The notes under the pieces were generated by a model. It saw only the letters and a program-made list of their open reading frames with translations. It did not search any database and was not told the origin of the DNA. Below are positions 8,628-17,806 of a stretch of 64,000 nt of DNA, piece after piece. Each line of letters opens with the position of its first letter. Position 1 is the stretch's first letter. The stretch is taken from contig NZ_AP012323.1 of the NCBI RefSeq assembly GCF_001025135.1, positions 1,302,001 through 1,366,000 on the forward strand, read 5' to 3'. The position numbers were made by a program, and so were the translations under genes. Source of the DNA: Bifidobacterium bifidum ATCC 29521 = JCM 1255 = DSM 20456 (GTDB taxonomy: Bacteria > Actinomycetota > Actinomycetes > Actinomycetales > Bifidobacteriaceae).

Positions 8628-9650
8628 TCATGCGAACAGGAAGCCCTGCCCGTGGTGCTCGGGGTACGTGTCGAAGAGCTCCGCGACGGAACCGTCCTCG
8701 AACACCGCGCGGATGGCGCTGGCGAGCAGAGGCGCGATCGACAGCACGGTCAGGCCGTCCCAGCGCTTCTCTTCGGGAATCGGCACCGTGTCGGTGAGCA
8801 CGATCTCGCTGGCGCCGCAGTTCTTGAGACGGTCCACGGCCGGACCGGACAGCACGCCGTGCGTAGCGACCACGGTCACGGACTTGGCGCCCGCGTCACG
8901 CAGCACGTGGCAGGCTCCGGCGATGGTGCCGGCGGTGTCGATCAGGTCGTCGACGAGCACGCAGTCCTTGCCCTTGACATCGCCGACCACACGGTTGGCG
9001 ACCGCCTTGTTCGGGCGCGTGATGTCACGCGTCTTGTGCACGAAGGCGAGCGGGCCGCCGCCGAGGCGTTGCGCCCACTGCTCGGCCACGCGGATGCGGC
9101 CGGCATCCGGGGAGACGACCGCGACATTGCCCAGCTCGTTGGAGAACCGATCGCGGATGTAGTCCACCAGCACCGGCATAGCGATCAGGTGGTCGACCGG
9201 GCCGTCGAAGAAGCCCTGGGACTGCGCGGCGTGCAGGTCGACGCTCATGATGCGGTCGGCACCGGCGGTCTTGAGCAGGTCGAAGATCAGACGGCAGGAG
9301 ATGGGCTCGCGTCCGCGATGCTTCTTGTCCTGACGGGAGTAGCCCAGCAGCGGGCATACCGCGGTGATGGAACGCGCGGAGGCACGCTTCAACGCATCGA
9401 TCATGATGAGCTGTTCCATTATCGACTTGTTGACCAGATCCGCGTGGGTCTGCAGCACGAACACGTCCGCGCCGCGCACCGATTCGGTGTAGCGCACGTA
9501 CATCTCGCCGTTGGCGAAATCGTATGCGGTGGTCTCCAGTATGTCGATGCCAAGCTGTTCGGCGACGTCCGAGGCAAGCTTCGGATGCGTACGGCCGGTC
9601 ACGAGGATGAGGTTTTTATCGGGCTTTCCTTCGAGGATTGCACTCACCAT
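8628..9650 (-). CDS. prs: ribose-phosphate pyrophosphokinase
   Basis: A 340-residue enzyme that makes PRPP from ribose 5-phosphate and ATP for nucleotide, His, Trp and NAD synthesis. The PRPP-binding loop CVLVDDLIDTAGTIAGAC and the catalytic flexible-loop region LGYSRQDKKHRGREPIS are present. The chosen start is MVSAILEGKP, which matches where bifidobacterial homologues begin as I recall them; an in-frame GTG lies 18 codons upstream. Its product feeds nadD-linked NAD synthesis encoded next door. Confidence 0.94.
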   Translation of the reverse strand: MVSAILEGKPDKNLILVTGRTHPKLASDVAEQLGIDILETTAYDFANGEMYVRYTESVRGADVFVLQTHADLVNKSIMEQLIMIDALKRASARSITAVCPLLGYSRQDKKHRGREPISCRLIFDLLKTAGADRIMSVDLHAAQSQGFFDGPVDHLIAMPVLVDYIRDRFSNELGNVAVVSPDAGRIRVAEQWAQRLGGGPLAFVHKTRDITRPNKAVANRVVGDVKGKDCVLVDDLIDTAGTIAGACHVLRDAGAKSVTVVATHGVLSGPAVDRLKNCGASEIVLTDTVPIPEEKRWDGLTVLSIAPLLASAIRAVFEDGSVAELFDTYPEHHGQGFLFA

Positions 9651-9784
9651 GTCTCCAAACGTTTGTGTTTCGCTGAAGTGGACAATGTCATAGTAACCGT
9701 GCACACCGACCGCATGTCACATGCAGGCCAGCCCCGGTTCATGTTCCGTTAGCGTTCCCGGCACGACTCGCCGGCGTGTCCCGG

Positions 9785-10543
9785 TCAGCCGGAACGCCTG
9801 CGGTACAGGCCGTGCTTGCCGATGTACTGCACGACACCGTCAGGGACGAGGTACCATACCGGCTCGCCGTGCGTCGCGCGCCGGCGCACATCGGTGGAGG
9901 ATATGGCCAGCGCCGGGATCTCCAGCGTGTCCACCTTGCCGTCGGGCAGCCGCACCCCCTGTGGCGACGAGTAGCCGGGCCGTGTGACCGCTACGAAATG
10001 CGCCAGATCCCACATCTGTTCGGCGTCCTTCCACTCCATGATCTCCGCCACCGCGTCGGCACCGGTGATGAAGAACAGCTCGGCGTCGGGATGCTGCGAG
10101 CGCAGGTCGCGCAACGTATCGATGGTGTAGGTGACGCCCGGCCGGTCGATGTCGACGCGGGACACGGTGAATTTCGGGTTCGACGCGGTGGCGATCACCG
10201 TCATCAGATAACGGTCCTCGGCGTTGGTGACCTGCTTGTCGAGCTTGAAGACCGGCCGGCCGGTCGGCACGAAAATCACCTCGTCGAGGTCATACACCCA
10301 GGCCACCTCCGAGGCGGCGACCAAGTGGCCGTTGTGGATCGGGTCGAAGGTTCCGCCCATGATGCCGACGCGCGGGCGCATGTGCCAGTTGCCGCGCGTG
10401 GAGAACCGCTTGGCTCCGTCCGGTTTTTCAGATGACAGGTCCGACATGCGGCGCTCCGGCTCAACGAGATATTGGATTTCGGGCGAGGGGTCGGCTTCTG
10501 CGGCCAATGGGCTTGCCTCCTGCGGCGGCCTTCGCGTCGTCAT
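9785..10543 (-). CDS. nadD: nicotinate-nucleotide adenylyltransferase
   Basis: A 252-residue enzyme that adenylates nicotinate mononucleotide. The nucleotidyltransferase motif [17 protein letters not shown] and the late motif ISSTDVRRR are intact. There is a ~50-residue N-terminal extension before the catalytic domain. The ATG overlaps the stop of the upstream gene by four bases (ATGA) and has GGAGG close by, pointing to translational coupling. An internal start at [10 protein letters not shown] would give a more typical length. Confidence 0.92.
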   Translation of the reverse strand: MTTRRPPQEASPLAAEADPSPEIQYLVEPERRMSDLSSEKPDGAKRFSTRGNWHMRPRVGIMGGTFDPIHNGHLVAASEVAWVYDLDEVIFVPTGRPVFKLDKQVTNAEDRYLMTVIATASNPKFTVSRVDIDRPGVTYTIDTLRDLRSQHPDAELFFITGADAVAEIMEWKDAEQMWDLAHFVAVTRPGYSSPQGVRLPDGKVDTLEIPALAISSTDVRRRATHGEPVWYLVPDGVVQYIGKHGLYRRRSG

Positions 10544-11091
10544 GCCTCCGAGACCTCCGGCTGGCTGTCCGCCTCGTCCGTCTCGCGCTTGCCCTGGTCC
10601 GCGGTGGTGTTGGCCTCCTGCGGGTCGATCTTGCCCATGTCCTCGTCCCATTCGTCCTGCACGACGCGGCGGATCTCGGCGAACGTGGGCAGGGGGAAGC
10701 CGGGCTGGTACAACCTGCGCACTTCGGCGACGCGCTCGGTGATACGGATCAGCGTGTCGGTCATGCCGTCGATGTCGCCCTTGCGTTCCATGGCGCTGAA
10801 GCGGCGGATGTACTGCTCCATCATGCCCATCTGTTCGCGCACCGTCTTCAGCTTCGCCGCGTCCAGTTCCACGACTTCCGGGGAGTCGGTCTCCGGCCAG
10901 CCGATGAGCACGGCGTCGGCATATTCCAGCGATGCCCGCTGGCTGGCCGAGGCGATGCCATCCTCGATCTGCACCAGGAACACGTAGCGGACGATGCTGA
11001 GCCGTTCCGCGGCAATCTTCAGGCCCAATGTCTGGTCGTTGAGATCGATATCGTCCCGGATGGTGGAAATCACCGGTCGTTCCTCGCTCAT
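10540..11091 (-). CDS. conserved hypothetical protein between proA and nadD
   Basis: A 183-residue, mostly helical, charged protein with no domain that I recognise. It starts [19 protein letters not shown] and ends in an acidic, Gln/Glu-rich tail. It has no signal peptide or membrane segment. Its start overlaps the proA stop by four bases and its stop overlaps the nadD start by four bases, so the three genes form a tightly coupled operon. A role linked to NAD or proline metabolism cannot be claimed from position alone. Confidence 0.75.
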   Translation of the reverse strand: MSEERPVISTIRDDIDLNDQTLGLKIAAERLSIVRYVFLVQIEDGIASASQRASLEYADAVLIGWPETDSPEVVELDAAKLKTVREQMGMMEQYIRRFSAMERKGDIDGMTDTLIRITERVAEVRRLYQPGFPLPTFAEIRRVVQDEWDEDMGKIDPQEANTTADQGKRETDEADSQPEVSEA

Positions 11092-12386
11092 GCTCGCACC
11101 TGCCCCGTTCCGTAGCCGATCCATTTCGTGGTGGTCATCTCTTTGAGTCCCATCGGGCCGCGGGCGTGCATCTTCTGCGTGGAGATGCCGAGCTCCGCGC
11201 CGAAGCCGAACACCCCTCCGTCGGTGAAACGGGTGGAGGCGTTGACCATGACGACGGCCGAGTCGATGCGCTTGGCGAACGTTTCTATCGCGGAGTAGTC
11301 CTCGGAGATGATCGACTCGGTGTGGCCGGTGGAATGCATGTTGATGCTGTCGATGGCCTCGTCGAGCGAATCGACGATCTTGACCCCCATGGTGAGCGCC
11401 AGATATTCGGTGTCCCAATCCTGGTCCGTGGCGTGCTTCATGGCGAGGCTTGGGATGCCGGCCGCCTCGATGATGGCGAACGCCCGCTCGTCGGCGTGCA
11501 GCTCGACACCCTTGTCGGCGAGCGCCTTCGCCGCGGCCGGCAGGAACCGTTCGGCCACGTCACGGTGGACCAGCAGCTTTTCGGCGGCGTTGCATACGCC
11601 GACGCGCTGCGTCTTCGCGTTGATGATGATGGGGATCGCCTTGTCGAGGTCGCCGCTGCGGTCGACATAGATATGGACGTTGCCGGCTCCGGTCTCGATG
11701 ACCGGCACTTTGGAATTGCGTACGACGGCCTGGATGAGTCCGGCTCCGCCGCGCGGGATCAGCACGTCGATGTGGCCGCGTGCCTCCATCATCGCCGTGG
11801 CGCCCTCGCGTCCGTATTCATCGACGGTGTCGATCAGCGACGGGTCGAATCCGTTCGCGACGAGCACGTCGTGGATCACCGCCAGTGTCGCCGCGTTCGT
11901 GCGCTCTGCGTCGTGCCCTCCGCGCAGTATGGCGGCGTTGCCGGATTTGAGGCACAGGCTGGCCACATCCACGGTCACGTTCGGCCGGGCTTCGTAGATC
12001 ATGCCGATAACGCCGATGGGCACGTGCACCTGATTGAGCCGCAGCCCGTTCTCCAGCGTGTATCCGCGCTCGATCTCGCCGACCGGATCGGGCAGCGAGG
12101 CCACGTGGCGAACGCCTTCGGCGCTGGCGGCGATGCGCGGCTCGTCGAACCGGAGACGGTCGAGCTTCCCGGCGTCCATGCCGCGAGCGGCTGCGGCCTG
12201 CATGTCCTGCCCGTTGGCGGCGGCAATGGTCGAGGCATCGGCGTCCAGCGCATCGGCGATCGCGTGCAGCAGGGCGTTTTTCACCTGGGTGTCGGCCTGC
12301 GCCAGATCAGATTGGGCGCGTGCGGCGGCGTCGGCTTTCGCGCAGACGCCGGAGAACACCTCGCCGTTCAATTCATCTTTCGTCAT
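11088..12386 (-). CDS. proA: glutamate-5-semialdehyde dehydrogenase
   Basis: A 432-residue NADPH-dependent enzyme that reduces gamma-glutamyl phosphate in proline synthesis. The aldehyde-dehydrogenase-like fold is seen from [15 protein letters not shown] through the catalytic Cys region [14 protein letters not shown]. Length is normal. It is the first gene of a four-base-overlap operon with a hypothetical gene and nadD. It is divergent from thrC across a ~195-base gap. Confidence 0.95.
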   Translation of the reverse strand: MTKDELNGEVFSGVCAKADAAARAQSDLAQADTQVKNALLHAIADALDADASTIAAANGQDMQAAAARGMDAGKLDRLRFDEPRIAASAEGVRHVASLPDPVGEIERGYTLENGLRLNQVHVPIGVIGMIYEARPNVTVDVASLCLKSGNAAILRGGHDAERTNAATLAVIHDVLVANGFDPSLIDTVDEYGREGATAMMEARGHIDVLIPRGGAGLIQAVVRNSKVPVIETGAGNVHIYVDRSGDLDKAIPIIINAKTQRVGVCNAAEKLLVHRDVAERFLPAAAKALADKGVELHADERAFAIIEAAGIPSLAMKHATDQDWDTEYLALTMGVKIVDSLDEAIDSINMHSTGHTESIISEDYSAIETFAKRIDSAVVMVNASTRFTDGGVFGFGAELGISTQKMHARGPMGLKEMTTTKWIGYGTGQVRA

Positions 12387-12581
12387 AAAGCCCAGAATAA
12401 CGCAGATTGCGAGCTTTGCGGGGCATTCGTGTCATCATGTCAATATGGGGGCACGTGTCCTGCGGCCGCGACGCACGCCGGGGTCCATGCCAGTATGCGG
12501 TACCCGCCGCCGCCATGCCCACGCCTGACGGTAGACTTGAGCCGAACTTCATCCCATTCAGCAGCAACGCAAGGATTACCA

Positions 12582-14069
12582 GTGACCACGTTCCACAGCA
12601 CGCGCAGCACCACCGACTCACTTACCTCCAAGCAGGCCATCCGCAAGGGCATCGCCGACGACGGCGGCCTGTTCGTGACCGATTCCCTGGGCGAGACGAA
12701 GGTGGACATCGCTTCCCTGACAGGCAAGCCGTATCAGCAGATCGCCGCCGAGGTGCTCGGTGCGCTGCTGCCGGACTTCACCGAGGCCGAGCTCGCGCAG
12801 TGCATCGCCGACGCTTACGGCGAGCAGTGGTCCGACAGGCGCATCACGCCCCTGAAGCCGCTCGGCGACGACTACATCCTCGAACTGTTCAACGGCCCGA
12901 CCTCCGCGTTCAAGGACGTTGCGCTGCAGATCCTCCCCCGTTTCATGGCGCACACGACGCCGGCGGACGGCGACACCGACGAGAAGATCATGATCCTGAC
13001 CGCCACATCCGGCGACACCGGCAAGGCCGCGCTGGCCGGATTCGCAGACGCGCCCGGCACCGCGATCACCGTCTTCTACCCGCAGGGCAAGGTGAGCCAG
13101 GTTCAGGAGCTGCAGATGAGCACGCAGGCCGGCGCGAACGTGAACGTGTGCGCGGTCGAGGGCAACTTCGACGACGCGCAGTCCGCCGTCAAGCGCATCT
13201 TCGGCGACAAGGAGCTCGCCGCGAAGCTCGCCGCCGACTCGCACGTCGTGCTCTCCTCTGCGAACTCCATCAACGTGGGCCGTCTCGTACCGCAGGTCGT
13301 CTACTACTTCTCCGCTTACGCGCAGCTGCTGGAGAACCAAGTCATCAACGTGGGCGACGAGGTCGAGTTCGTCGTTCCGACCGGCAACTTCGGCGACATC
13401 CTCGCCGGCTACTACGCGAAGATGCTCGGTCTGCCGGTCAAGCACCTCGTGGTCGCCTCCGACAAGAACAACGTGCTGTTCGACTTCCTGACCACCGGCA
13501 CGTACAACCGTCAGCGTCCGTTCTTCCAGACGATCAGCCCGTCGATGGACATCCTCATCTCCTCGAACCTGGAGCGCATGCTGTACTACATGTCCGAGGG
13601 CGACACCCGTCTGATCTCCATGCTGATGAATGACCTCAGCCAGTGGGGCACGTACGAGGTTCCGGAGCCGCTGCTCGCGAAGATCCGCCATCTGTTCGGC
13701 TGCGGCTGGGCCGACGAGGACCAGGTGCGTGAGATGATCGCCGACTGCTGGAAGAAGAACCGCTACGTGATCGACCCGCACACGGCGTGCGCGTACTTCG
13801 TGGCTCAGCAAATGCCGCGCGACCCGTTGACCCCGCGCGTGATCCTGTCGACTGCGAGCCCCTACAAGTTCCCGCGCGTGGTCAACGAGGCACTGGGCCT
13901 GGATGCCGACGGCACCGATTTCGAATGCATGGATGTGCTGTCTCGCGAGACCGGCACCACCGCTCCGGCCGCCCTGCATGGACTTGAGACCGCCGATGTA
14001 CGTTTCAAGGACGTCGTGCCCATCGACGGCATGGAGGATTACGTCGAAAAGGCCGCCCAAGCGCTGTAA
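12582..14069 (+). CDS. thrC: threonine synthase
   Basis: A 495-residue PLP enzyme converting O-phosphohomoserine to threonine. The PLP-lysine lies in GPTSAFKDVALQ, and the phosphate-binding SGDTGKAA follows. It is the long form of the family (about 490 residues). The GTG start has AAGGA seven bases upstream. A possible -10 (TAGACT, 12532-12537) lies in the gap shared with proA, without a clear -35. Confidence 0.94.
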   Translation: MTTFHSTRSTTDSLTSKQAIRKGIADDGGLFVTDSLGETKVDIASLTGKPYQQIAAEVLGALLPDFTEAELAQCIADAYGEQWSDRRITPLKPLGDDYILELFNGPTSAFKDVALQILPRFMAHTTPADGDTDEKIMILTATSGDTGKAALAGFADAPGTAITVFYPQGKVSQVQELQMSTQAGANVNVCAVEGNFDDAQSAVKRIFGDKELAAKLAADSHVVLSSANSINVGRLVPQVVYYFSAYAQLLENQVINVGDEVEFVVPTGNFGDILAGYYAKMLGLPVKHLVVASDKNNVLFDFLTTGTYNRQRPFFQTISPSMDILISSNLERMLYYMSEGDTRLISMLMNDLSQWGTYEVPEPLLAKIRHLFGCGWADEDQVREMIADCWKKNRYVIDPHTACAYFVAQQMPRDPLTPRVILSTASPYKFPRVVNEALGLDADGTDFECMDVLSRETGTTAPAALHGLETADVRFKDVVPIDGMEDYVEKAAQAL

Positions 14070-14102
14070 CAGCTCAGCCCGCCAGCAGGGGCATAAAGGG
14101 GC

Positions 14103-14813
14103 TTACAGCTCTTTGGCGCGGTAGAAGCGGATGGCCAGAGCGGCGGAGATGCAGTAGACGCCCACGCACAGCACGACGGCAATCAGAGCGGCACGCCACC
14201 ATACGCTCATGAAATCCGCGACGCCTTGCAGCAAGCCCTGCCAATCAAACGGCAATCTGGACAGCAACGCGACGAGTGCATACAGCCCGACTATGACCAC
14301 AACGAATATCCGCATCATCGCCCGGAACGTGAACCGGTACGAAAACGCCATCAGAATCGATCCGACGATCAGGGAGAACGCGACGATGACGGCGCTCGGT
14401 ATCATGGCACCGGCCCAGCCGGAATCCATCATGTCGCCGAAGGCGAAGAAGACGCTGCATGCCATCACGTCCACGGTCCACATCGCGCAGGTCACCAGCA
14501 GAAACAGGAACCGTCCGGCCACCTGCGACGTACGGGCGATGGGAATCATCCCGTTCATGGCCCGATGACCGCCGCTCTCCTCCGCAACATTCACGCTCAA
14601 GGCGGACATCCACGACATCACCGCAGCCATGCCGCATACGCCGCCGTAGACGCTGACGGCGACCTGTCCGGGTGCGCCGGTCACGGTCAGCACCAGCGCG
14701 GCCACGCAGGACAGCACGGGAAACAGCAACATGAACAGCATGTTGGACAACCCGAACAAATCCACTCGCACGCAATCGAACCTGCACTGCCTCACTACGG
14801 AACTCCAGCGCAT
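14103..14813 (-). CDS. ABC-2-type permease-like membrane protein (second subunit)
   Basis: A 236-residue protein with about six hydrophobic segments, for example MLFMLLFPVLSCVAALVLTV and IFVVVIVGLYALVALLS, ending YRAKEL. It resembles its neighbour in size, topology and C-terminal ending (VYKAKEW there), so the two probably pair as the membrane part of one ABC exporter. The ATG at 14813 has AAGGAG seven bases upstream, formed by the last codons of the previous gene. Substrate unknown. Confidence 0.75.
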   Translation of the reverse strand: MRWSSVVRQCRFDCVRVDLFGLSNMLFMLLFPVLSCVAALVLTVTGAPGQVAVSVYGGVCGMAAVMSWMSALSVNVAEESGGHRAMNGMIPIARTSQVAGRFLFLLVTCAMWTVDVMACSVFFAFGDMMDSGWAGAMIPSAVIVAFSLIVGSILMAFSYRFTFRAMMRIFVVVIVGLYALVALLSRLPFDWQGLLQGVADFMSVWWRAALIAVVLCVGVYCISAALAIRFYRAKEL

Positions 14814-14814
14814 C

Positions 14815-15555
14815 TCACCACTCCTTTGCCTTGTACACGCGCACGGCGATCGCATACGAGACCGCATACGCCGCGGCGGAGACCGCGACCAGCATCGCGG
14901 ACAGCCAGAAACGATGCGAGACGACGGCGTCCACCACGCCCATCACCTTGGCGATCATCGATACGGGGAGGACTGACGGGATGAACGCCCCGATCAACGT
15001 GACGACATAGAACACCCACACCGTGATCTGCAGTCCGATGATCTTGTCCCACAAACAGGAAACGGGCATGATCACCGCAATAATCAGCACGATGGCCAGA
15101 CCGCCCACGCCGGCCACCCACAGATTGCCCGTGAATGACCAATCACGGCGGACAAGCGGCTGCACCCCATCGATCAATGCAATCACCACGGCCCCGTACA
15201 CGGCCAGAGCCAGTCCCATCAAGTACCGCGAGGCCATCTGGTTCCGCCGCGATGCGGGCGCCAACCCGCGCAGCCGGTACCCGCTCTGCATGTCGATGAG
15301 CGGCACGGTCAGCACCATCATGGCGGGCGAGAACACCGCCATGACGACGCCCAACCGGAAACCGAAGCCGTCGACGAACGCCCCGCCGTTGAACATGATC
15401 GAAAACACCGGTGCGAGCAGCACCGAGGCGAATGATTGCATGGCGCCGTCGCCCAGCAGATACGCCAGGTCCAGATGCAATGCGGTCGCCAGCCCACGAT
15501 TTCCCCGCCGTGCCTGCACGGCACGGGATGGCACGGTCTCAGTCAACGTTCCCAT
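14815..15555 (-). CDS. ABC-2-type permease-like membrane protein (first subunit)
   Basis: A 246-residue protein with about six transmembrane segments. It starts inside the last 17 bases of the ATPase gene. The N-terminal ~40 residues are polar, followed by segments such as SFASVLLAPVFSIMF and MMVLTVPLIDM. The PF-style signature LIDMQSGYRLRGLAP resembles ABC-2 permeases of the YtrC/D or bacteriocin-export type. Probably forms a heterodimer with the next gene product. Substrate unknown; antibiotic or cell-envelope stress efflux is inferred only from the GntR/YtrA context. Confidence 0.75.
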   Translation of the reverse strand: MGTLTETVPSRAVQARRGNRGLATALHLDLAYLLGDGAMQSFASVLLAPVFSIMFNGGAFVDGFGFRLGVVMAVFSPAMMVLTVPLIDMQSGYRLRGLAPASRRNQMASRYLMGLALAVYGAVVIALIDGVQPLVRRDWSFTGNLWVAGVGGLAIVLIIAVIMPVSCLWDKIIGLQITVWVFYVVTLIGAFIPSVLPVSMIAKVMGVVDAVVSHRFWLSAMLVAVSAAAYAVSYAIAVRVYKAKEW

Positions 15556-16498
15556 GGCCGACCTCCTTGAGTGCAGACGCGGCCTCGGGCGAAGACGCGA
15601 CGGAATCACGGGCGTTGGTCAGGCGGATGATATCGTCGATGGAGGCCGGCTCGACGACGATATCGGCAACGGCTGCGCTGACGGTGCCGAGGCTGTCGGA
15701 GCGCACCAGCGCATCGAAACCGGTCTGGTATGTGTGCGAGCCAAGCACCACGCCGGCAGGCAGCTGGGCCAACTCGCCCGGCCCGCCCTTGACTATACGG
15801 AACGATTCCTCGAATTCGTCCTTCGGCCCGGTGTAGTAGAGCCTTCCACCAGTGATGTAGGTGATGAAGTCGGCCGCACGTTCGAGGTCGACGGTGATAT
15901 GGGTGCTGAACAGCACCGAATGCTCGCCGTCCTCGATGTAGGCGTGCAGCATGTCCATGAGTTCGTCGCGGGCGAGCACGTCGAGTCCGCTGGTCGGCTC
16001 GTCGAGGATGAGCAGTTTGGCGTCATGGCTCAACGCGATGGCGAGCATCAGCTTCATCTGCATGCCCCTCGAAAGGTCCTTGATCTTCTTCTTGCCGTTC
16101 TGAGCTCCCCCGAGACCGAAATCGTCCAGGTACCGCCGATACCGATCCCCGTTCCATGCCGGGTAGAGCGGGGCGACGATGCGCTCGACCTTCGAGACCT
16201 TCCACTGTTCGTACAGGTAGCTGGAGTCGAACACGACGCCCAGCCGTTCCTTGACGGCCTCCTCGTCAATGATGTTGTCGAGGCCGAGCACCTGGATGCT
16301 GCCGTGGTCCCGTCGGATCATGTTGAGGATCAGCTTGATCAGCGTGGATTTTCCGGCGCCGTTCGGGCCGATCAGCCCCATGATGTAGCCCTTGGGCAGG
16401 TCGAAGGTCACGTCGTCCAGCACGAAGCCGGAGTCGTAGTGCTTGGTGACGCCGGTGACCGCAAGGGCCATCGTGTCGGGTTCGGATATGGTGGTCAT
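15539..16498 (-). CDS. ABC transporter ATP-binding protein
   Basis: A 319-residue ATPase with Walker A GPNGAGKS, signature LSRGMQMK, Walker B LLILDEPTSGLD and an H-loop His in FSTHI. The signature is variant (SRGMQ rather than SGGQ), as is common in ABC-2 exporter ATPases. It has a ~90-residue C-terminal extension of the kind found in YtrB-type proteins. It is the second gene of a GntR-ATPase-permease-permease operon and supplies energy to the two following membrane proteins. Confidence 0.9.
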   Translation of the reverse strand: MTTISEPDTMALAVTGVTKHYDSGFVLDDVTFDLPKGYIMGLIGPNGAGKSTLIKLILNMIRRDHGSIQVLGLDNIIDEEAVKERLGVVFDSSYLYEQWKVSKVERIVAPLYPAWNGDRYRRYLDDFGLGGAQNGKKKIKDLSRGMQMKLMLAIALSHDAKLLILDEPTSGLDVLARDELMDMLHAYIEDGEHSVLFSTHITVDLERAADFITYITGGRLYYTGPKDEFEESFRIVKGGPGELAQLPAGVVLGSHTYQTGFDALVRSDSLGTVSAAVADIVVEPASIDDIIRLTNARDSVASSPEAASALKEVGHGNVD

Positions 16499-16593
16499 GG
16501 CTATGGTCCTTTTTTGGGAAACTCTCTCGTCCCGTGGCCTCGCGTATCACAGCGACGCCACGGTGTTCGCAGGTTGCCGGCCAATGCCGGCAC

Positions 16594-16968
16594 TCACTGC
16601 TTGCGGTACTCGTCTTCGAGCATGCGGCCCAGTTCACTCAGCGCGATGTCGGCGGCTTTGGCCGCGCGTATCGCCTCGGCCAGGTTTTCGCGGACCTGGG
16701 TTTCGAGCTGACGTCGCATCAGCTCGTTGCCCTTGTCCATCACGAAGGTGCCTTTGCCCTGGAGGTTCTGCACCACGCCCTCATCGGCCAGTTCGTTGTA
16801 CGCCCTGGTGACGGTGAGCACGGAGACGCGCAGTTCCTTGGCGAGTTTGCGCAGCGAGGGCAAGGCCTCCCCTGCCTCAAGCTCGCCGCTCATCACGGCG
16901 CTGCGAATCTGGTTCTTGATTTGCTCGTAGATGGGTTCTCCGGACACGGATGAGATGATCAGTTTCAT
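16594..16968 (-). CDS. GntR-family regulator, YtrA subfamily
   Basis: A 124-residue regulator with an N-terminal winged helix (PIYEQIKNQIRSAVMSGELE, then LPSLRKLAKELRVSVLTVTR) and a short C-terminal helical tail, the layout of the YtrA subfamily. It heads the ABC exporter operon. A perfect 12-bp inverted repeat (17013-17040) overlaps the likely promoter, so autorepression of the whole operon is strongly suggested. The inducing ligand is unknown; in relatives it is often a cell-wall antibiotic. Confidence 0.9.
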   Translation of the reverse strand: MKLIISSVSGEPIYEQIKNQIRSAVMSGELEAGEALPSLRKLAKELRVSVLTVTRAYNELADEGVVQNLQGKGTFVMDKGNELMRRQLETQVRENLAEAIRAAKAADIALSELGRMLEDEYRKQ

Positions 16969-17012
16969 CTATGCCCCTTTCCATGTGTCTCCAGTATCAC
17001 AGCCGGATTACT

Positions 17013-17040
17013 GTTCTACTGTTACATATAACAGTAGAAC
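17013..17040. promoter_or_regulatory. operator of the GntR/YtrA operon
   Basis: A perfect 12-bp inverted repeat (GTTCTACTGTTA and its complement) around a 4-base spacer, about 45 bases before the gntR start. It overlaps the proposed -10 box and matches the form of YtrA-type operators. Confidence 0.8.
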
Positions 17041-17059
17041 ACTTATGGACAACTGTCAA
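17031..17059 (-). promoter_or_regulatory. predicted promoter of the gntR-ABC operon
   Basis: Read on the minus strand: a perfect -35 TTGACA (17059-17054), a 17-base spacer and -10 TACTGT (17036-17031). The -10 lies inside one arm of the operator, so a bound repressor would block RNA polymerase. Confidence 0.6.
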
Positions 17060-17088
17060 GGTCGAGAGCATAACAGTTGCGCGTCGGT

Positions 17089-17748
17089 TCACAGACTGCG
17101 CGGAGCCTCGCTGAAATCAAACAGCACGCCGTCGGCGAGACCGCAGATATCCGGCCAGTCCCCGTCAGAAGAATCATCATGGATCGCCCATACCCGCATG
17201 CCGACGGACTTGGCGGACCGCATCGCCACCAGCAGATCCTCGAACACCGTGCACTGCTCCGGCACCACGCCCAGACGGCCGGCGGCCAGAAGGAACACGT
17301 CGGGACGGTCCTTGCCGACATCGTTCGCATCGTCGACGCTGACAATCTGGTCGAAATAGTCGAAAATGCCGACGTGCTTCATCGCCGGCTCGCGCAACGC
17401 CGGCGGCAGGGACGTGGCGACGGCCAGCTTCGCACCCGACCGCCTGAGATACGACAGGTATTCGACCGCATGCGGCTTGGCCTCCACCACCGTCGAATAG
17501 GCGACGCGCGCCATGTCATCCCACTCCTGCATCAGCGCCTCGGGCGTGTCAGGCAGGCCAAATCGGGCGATCGTGTATTCGGCGATCTGCCGGAACTGCA
17601 TCGCCGCCACCTTGCCCATGTAGTCGGCAGGGACCTCGATGCCCCGTTTGGCGAGGAAATCGATGTCGACCTGATCCCATACGCCCATGGAATCCAGCAA
17701 CGTTCCGTCAAGATCGAAGATTGCCGCCTTGCCGTGGTTGTCGTCCAT
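17089..17748 (-). CDS. HAD-family sugar-phosphatase-like hydrolase
   Basis: A 219-residue HAD-superfamily protein. Motif I is FDLDGTLLDS, motif II Thr lies in LAVATSLPP, and motif III/IV residues lie in KDRPDVFLLA and VFEDLLVAM. The alpha-helical cap between motifs I and II fits the beta-phosphoglucomutase/phosphatase subgroup. It probably removes phosphate from a small sugar phosphate; the substrate is not visible in the sequence. It stands alone between the gntR operon and recN. Confidence 0.85.
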   Translation of the reverse strand: MDDNHGKAAIFDLDGTLLDSMGVWDQVDIDFLAKRGIEVPADYMGKVAAMQFRQIAEYTIARFGLPDTPEALMQEWDDMARVAYSTVVEAKPHAVEYLSYLRRSGAKLAVATSLPPALREPAMKHVGIFDYFDQIVSVDDANDVGKDRPDVFLLAAGRLGVVPEQCTVFEDLLVAMRSAKSVGMRVWAIHDDSSDGDWPDICGLADGVLFDFSEAPRSL

Positions 17749-17806
17749 GATGTTCCTTCCGCTATTGCCGGTTATCCGGTCCGTATGTGCGCGCTGGCCG
17801 TCCCGG

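Noticed and set aside
11166..12581. Plus-strand extension upstream of thrC, giving a 967-residue frame
   Set aside because: It is antisense to proA. The GTG at 12582 with AAGGA gives a normal threonine synthase length.
14062..14110. Terminator between thrC and the permease gene
   Set aside because: The symmetric GCTGTAA/TTACAGC pair comes from similar last codons of two convergent genes; no stable GC stem with a T-run is seen.
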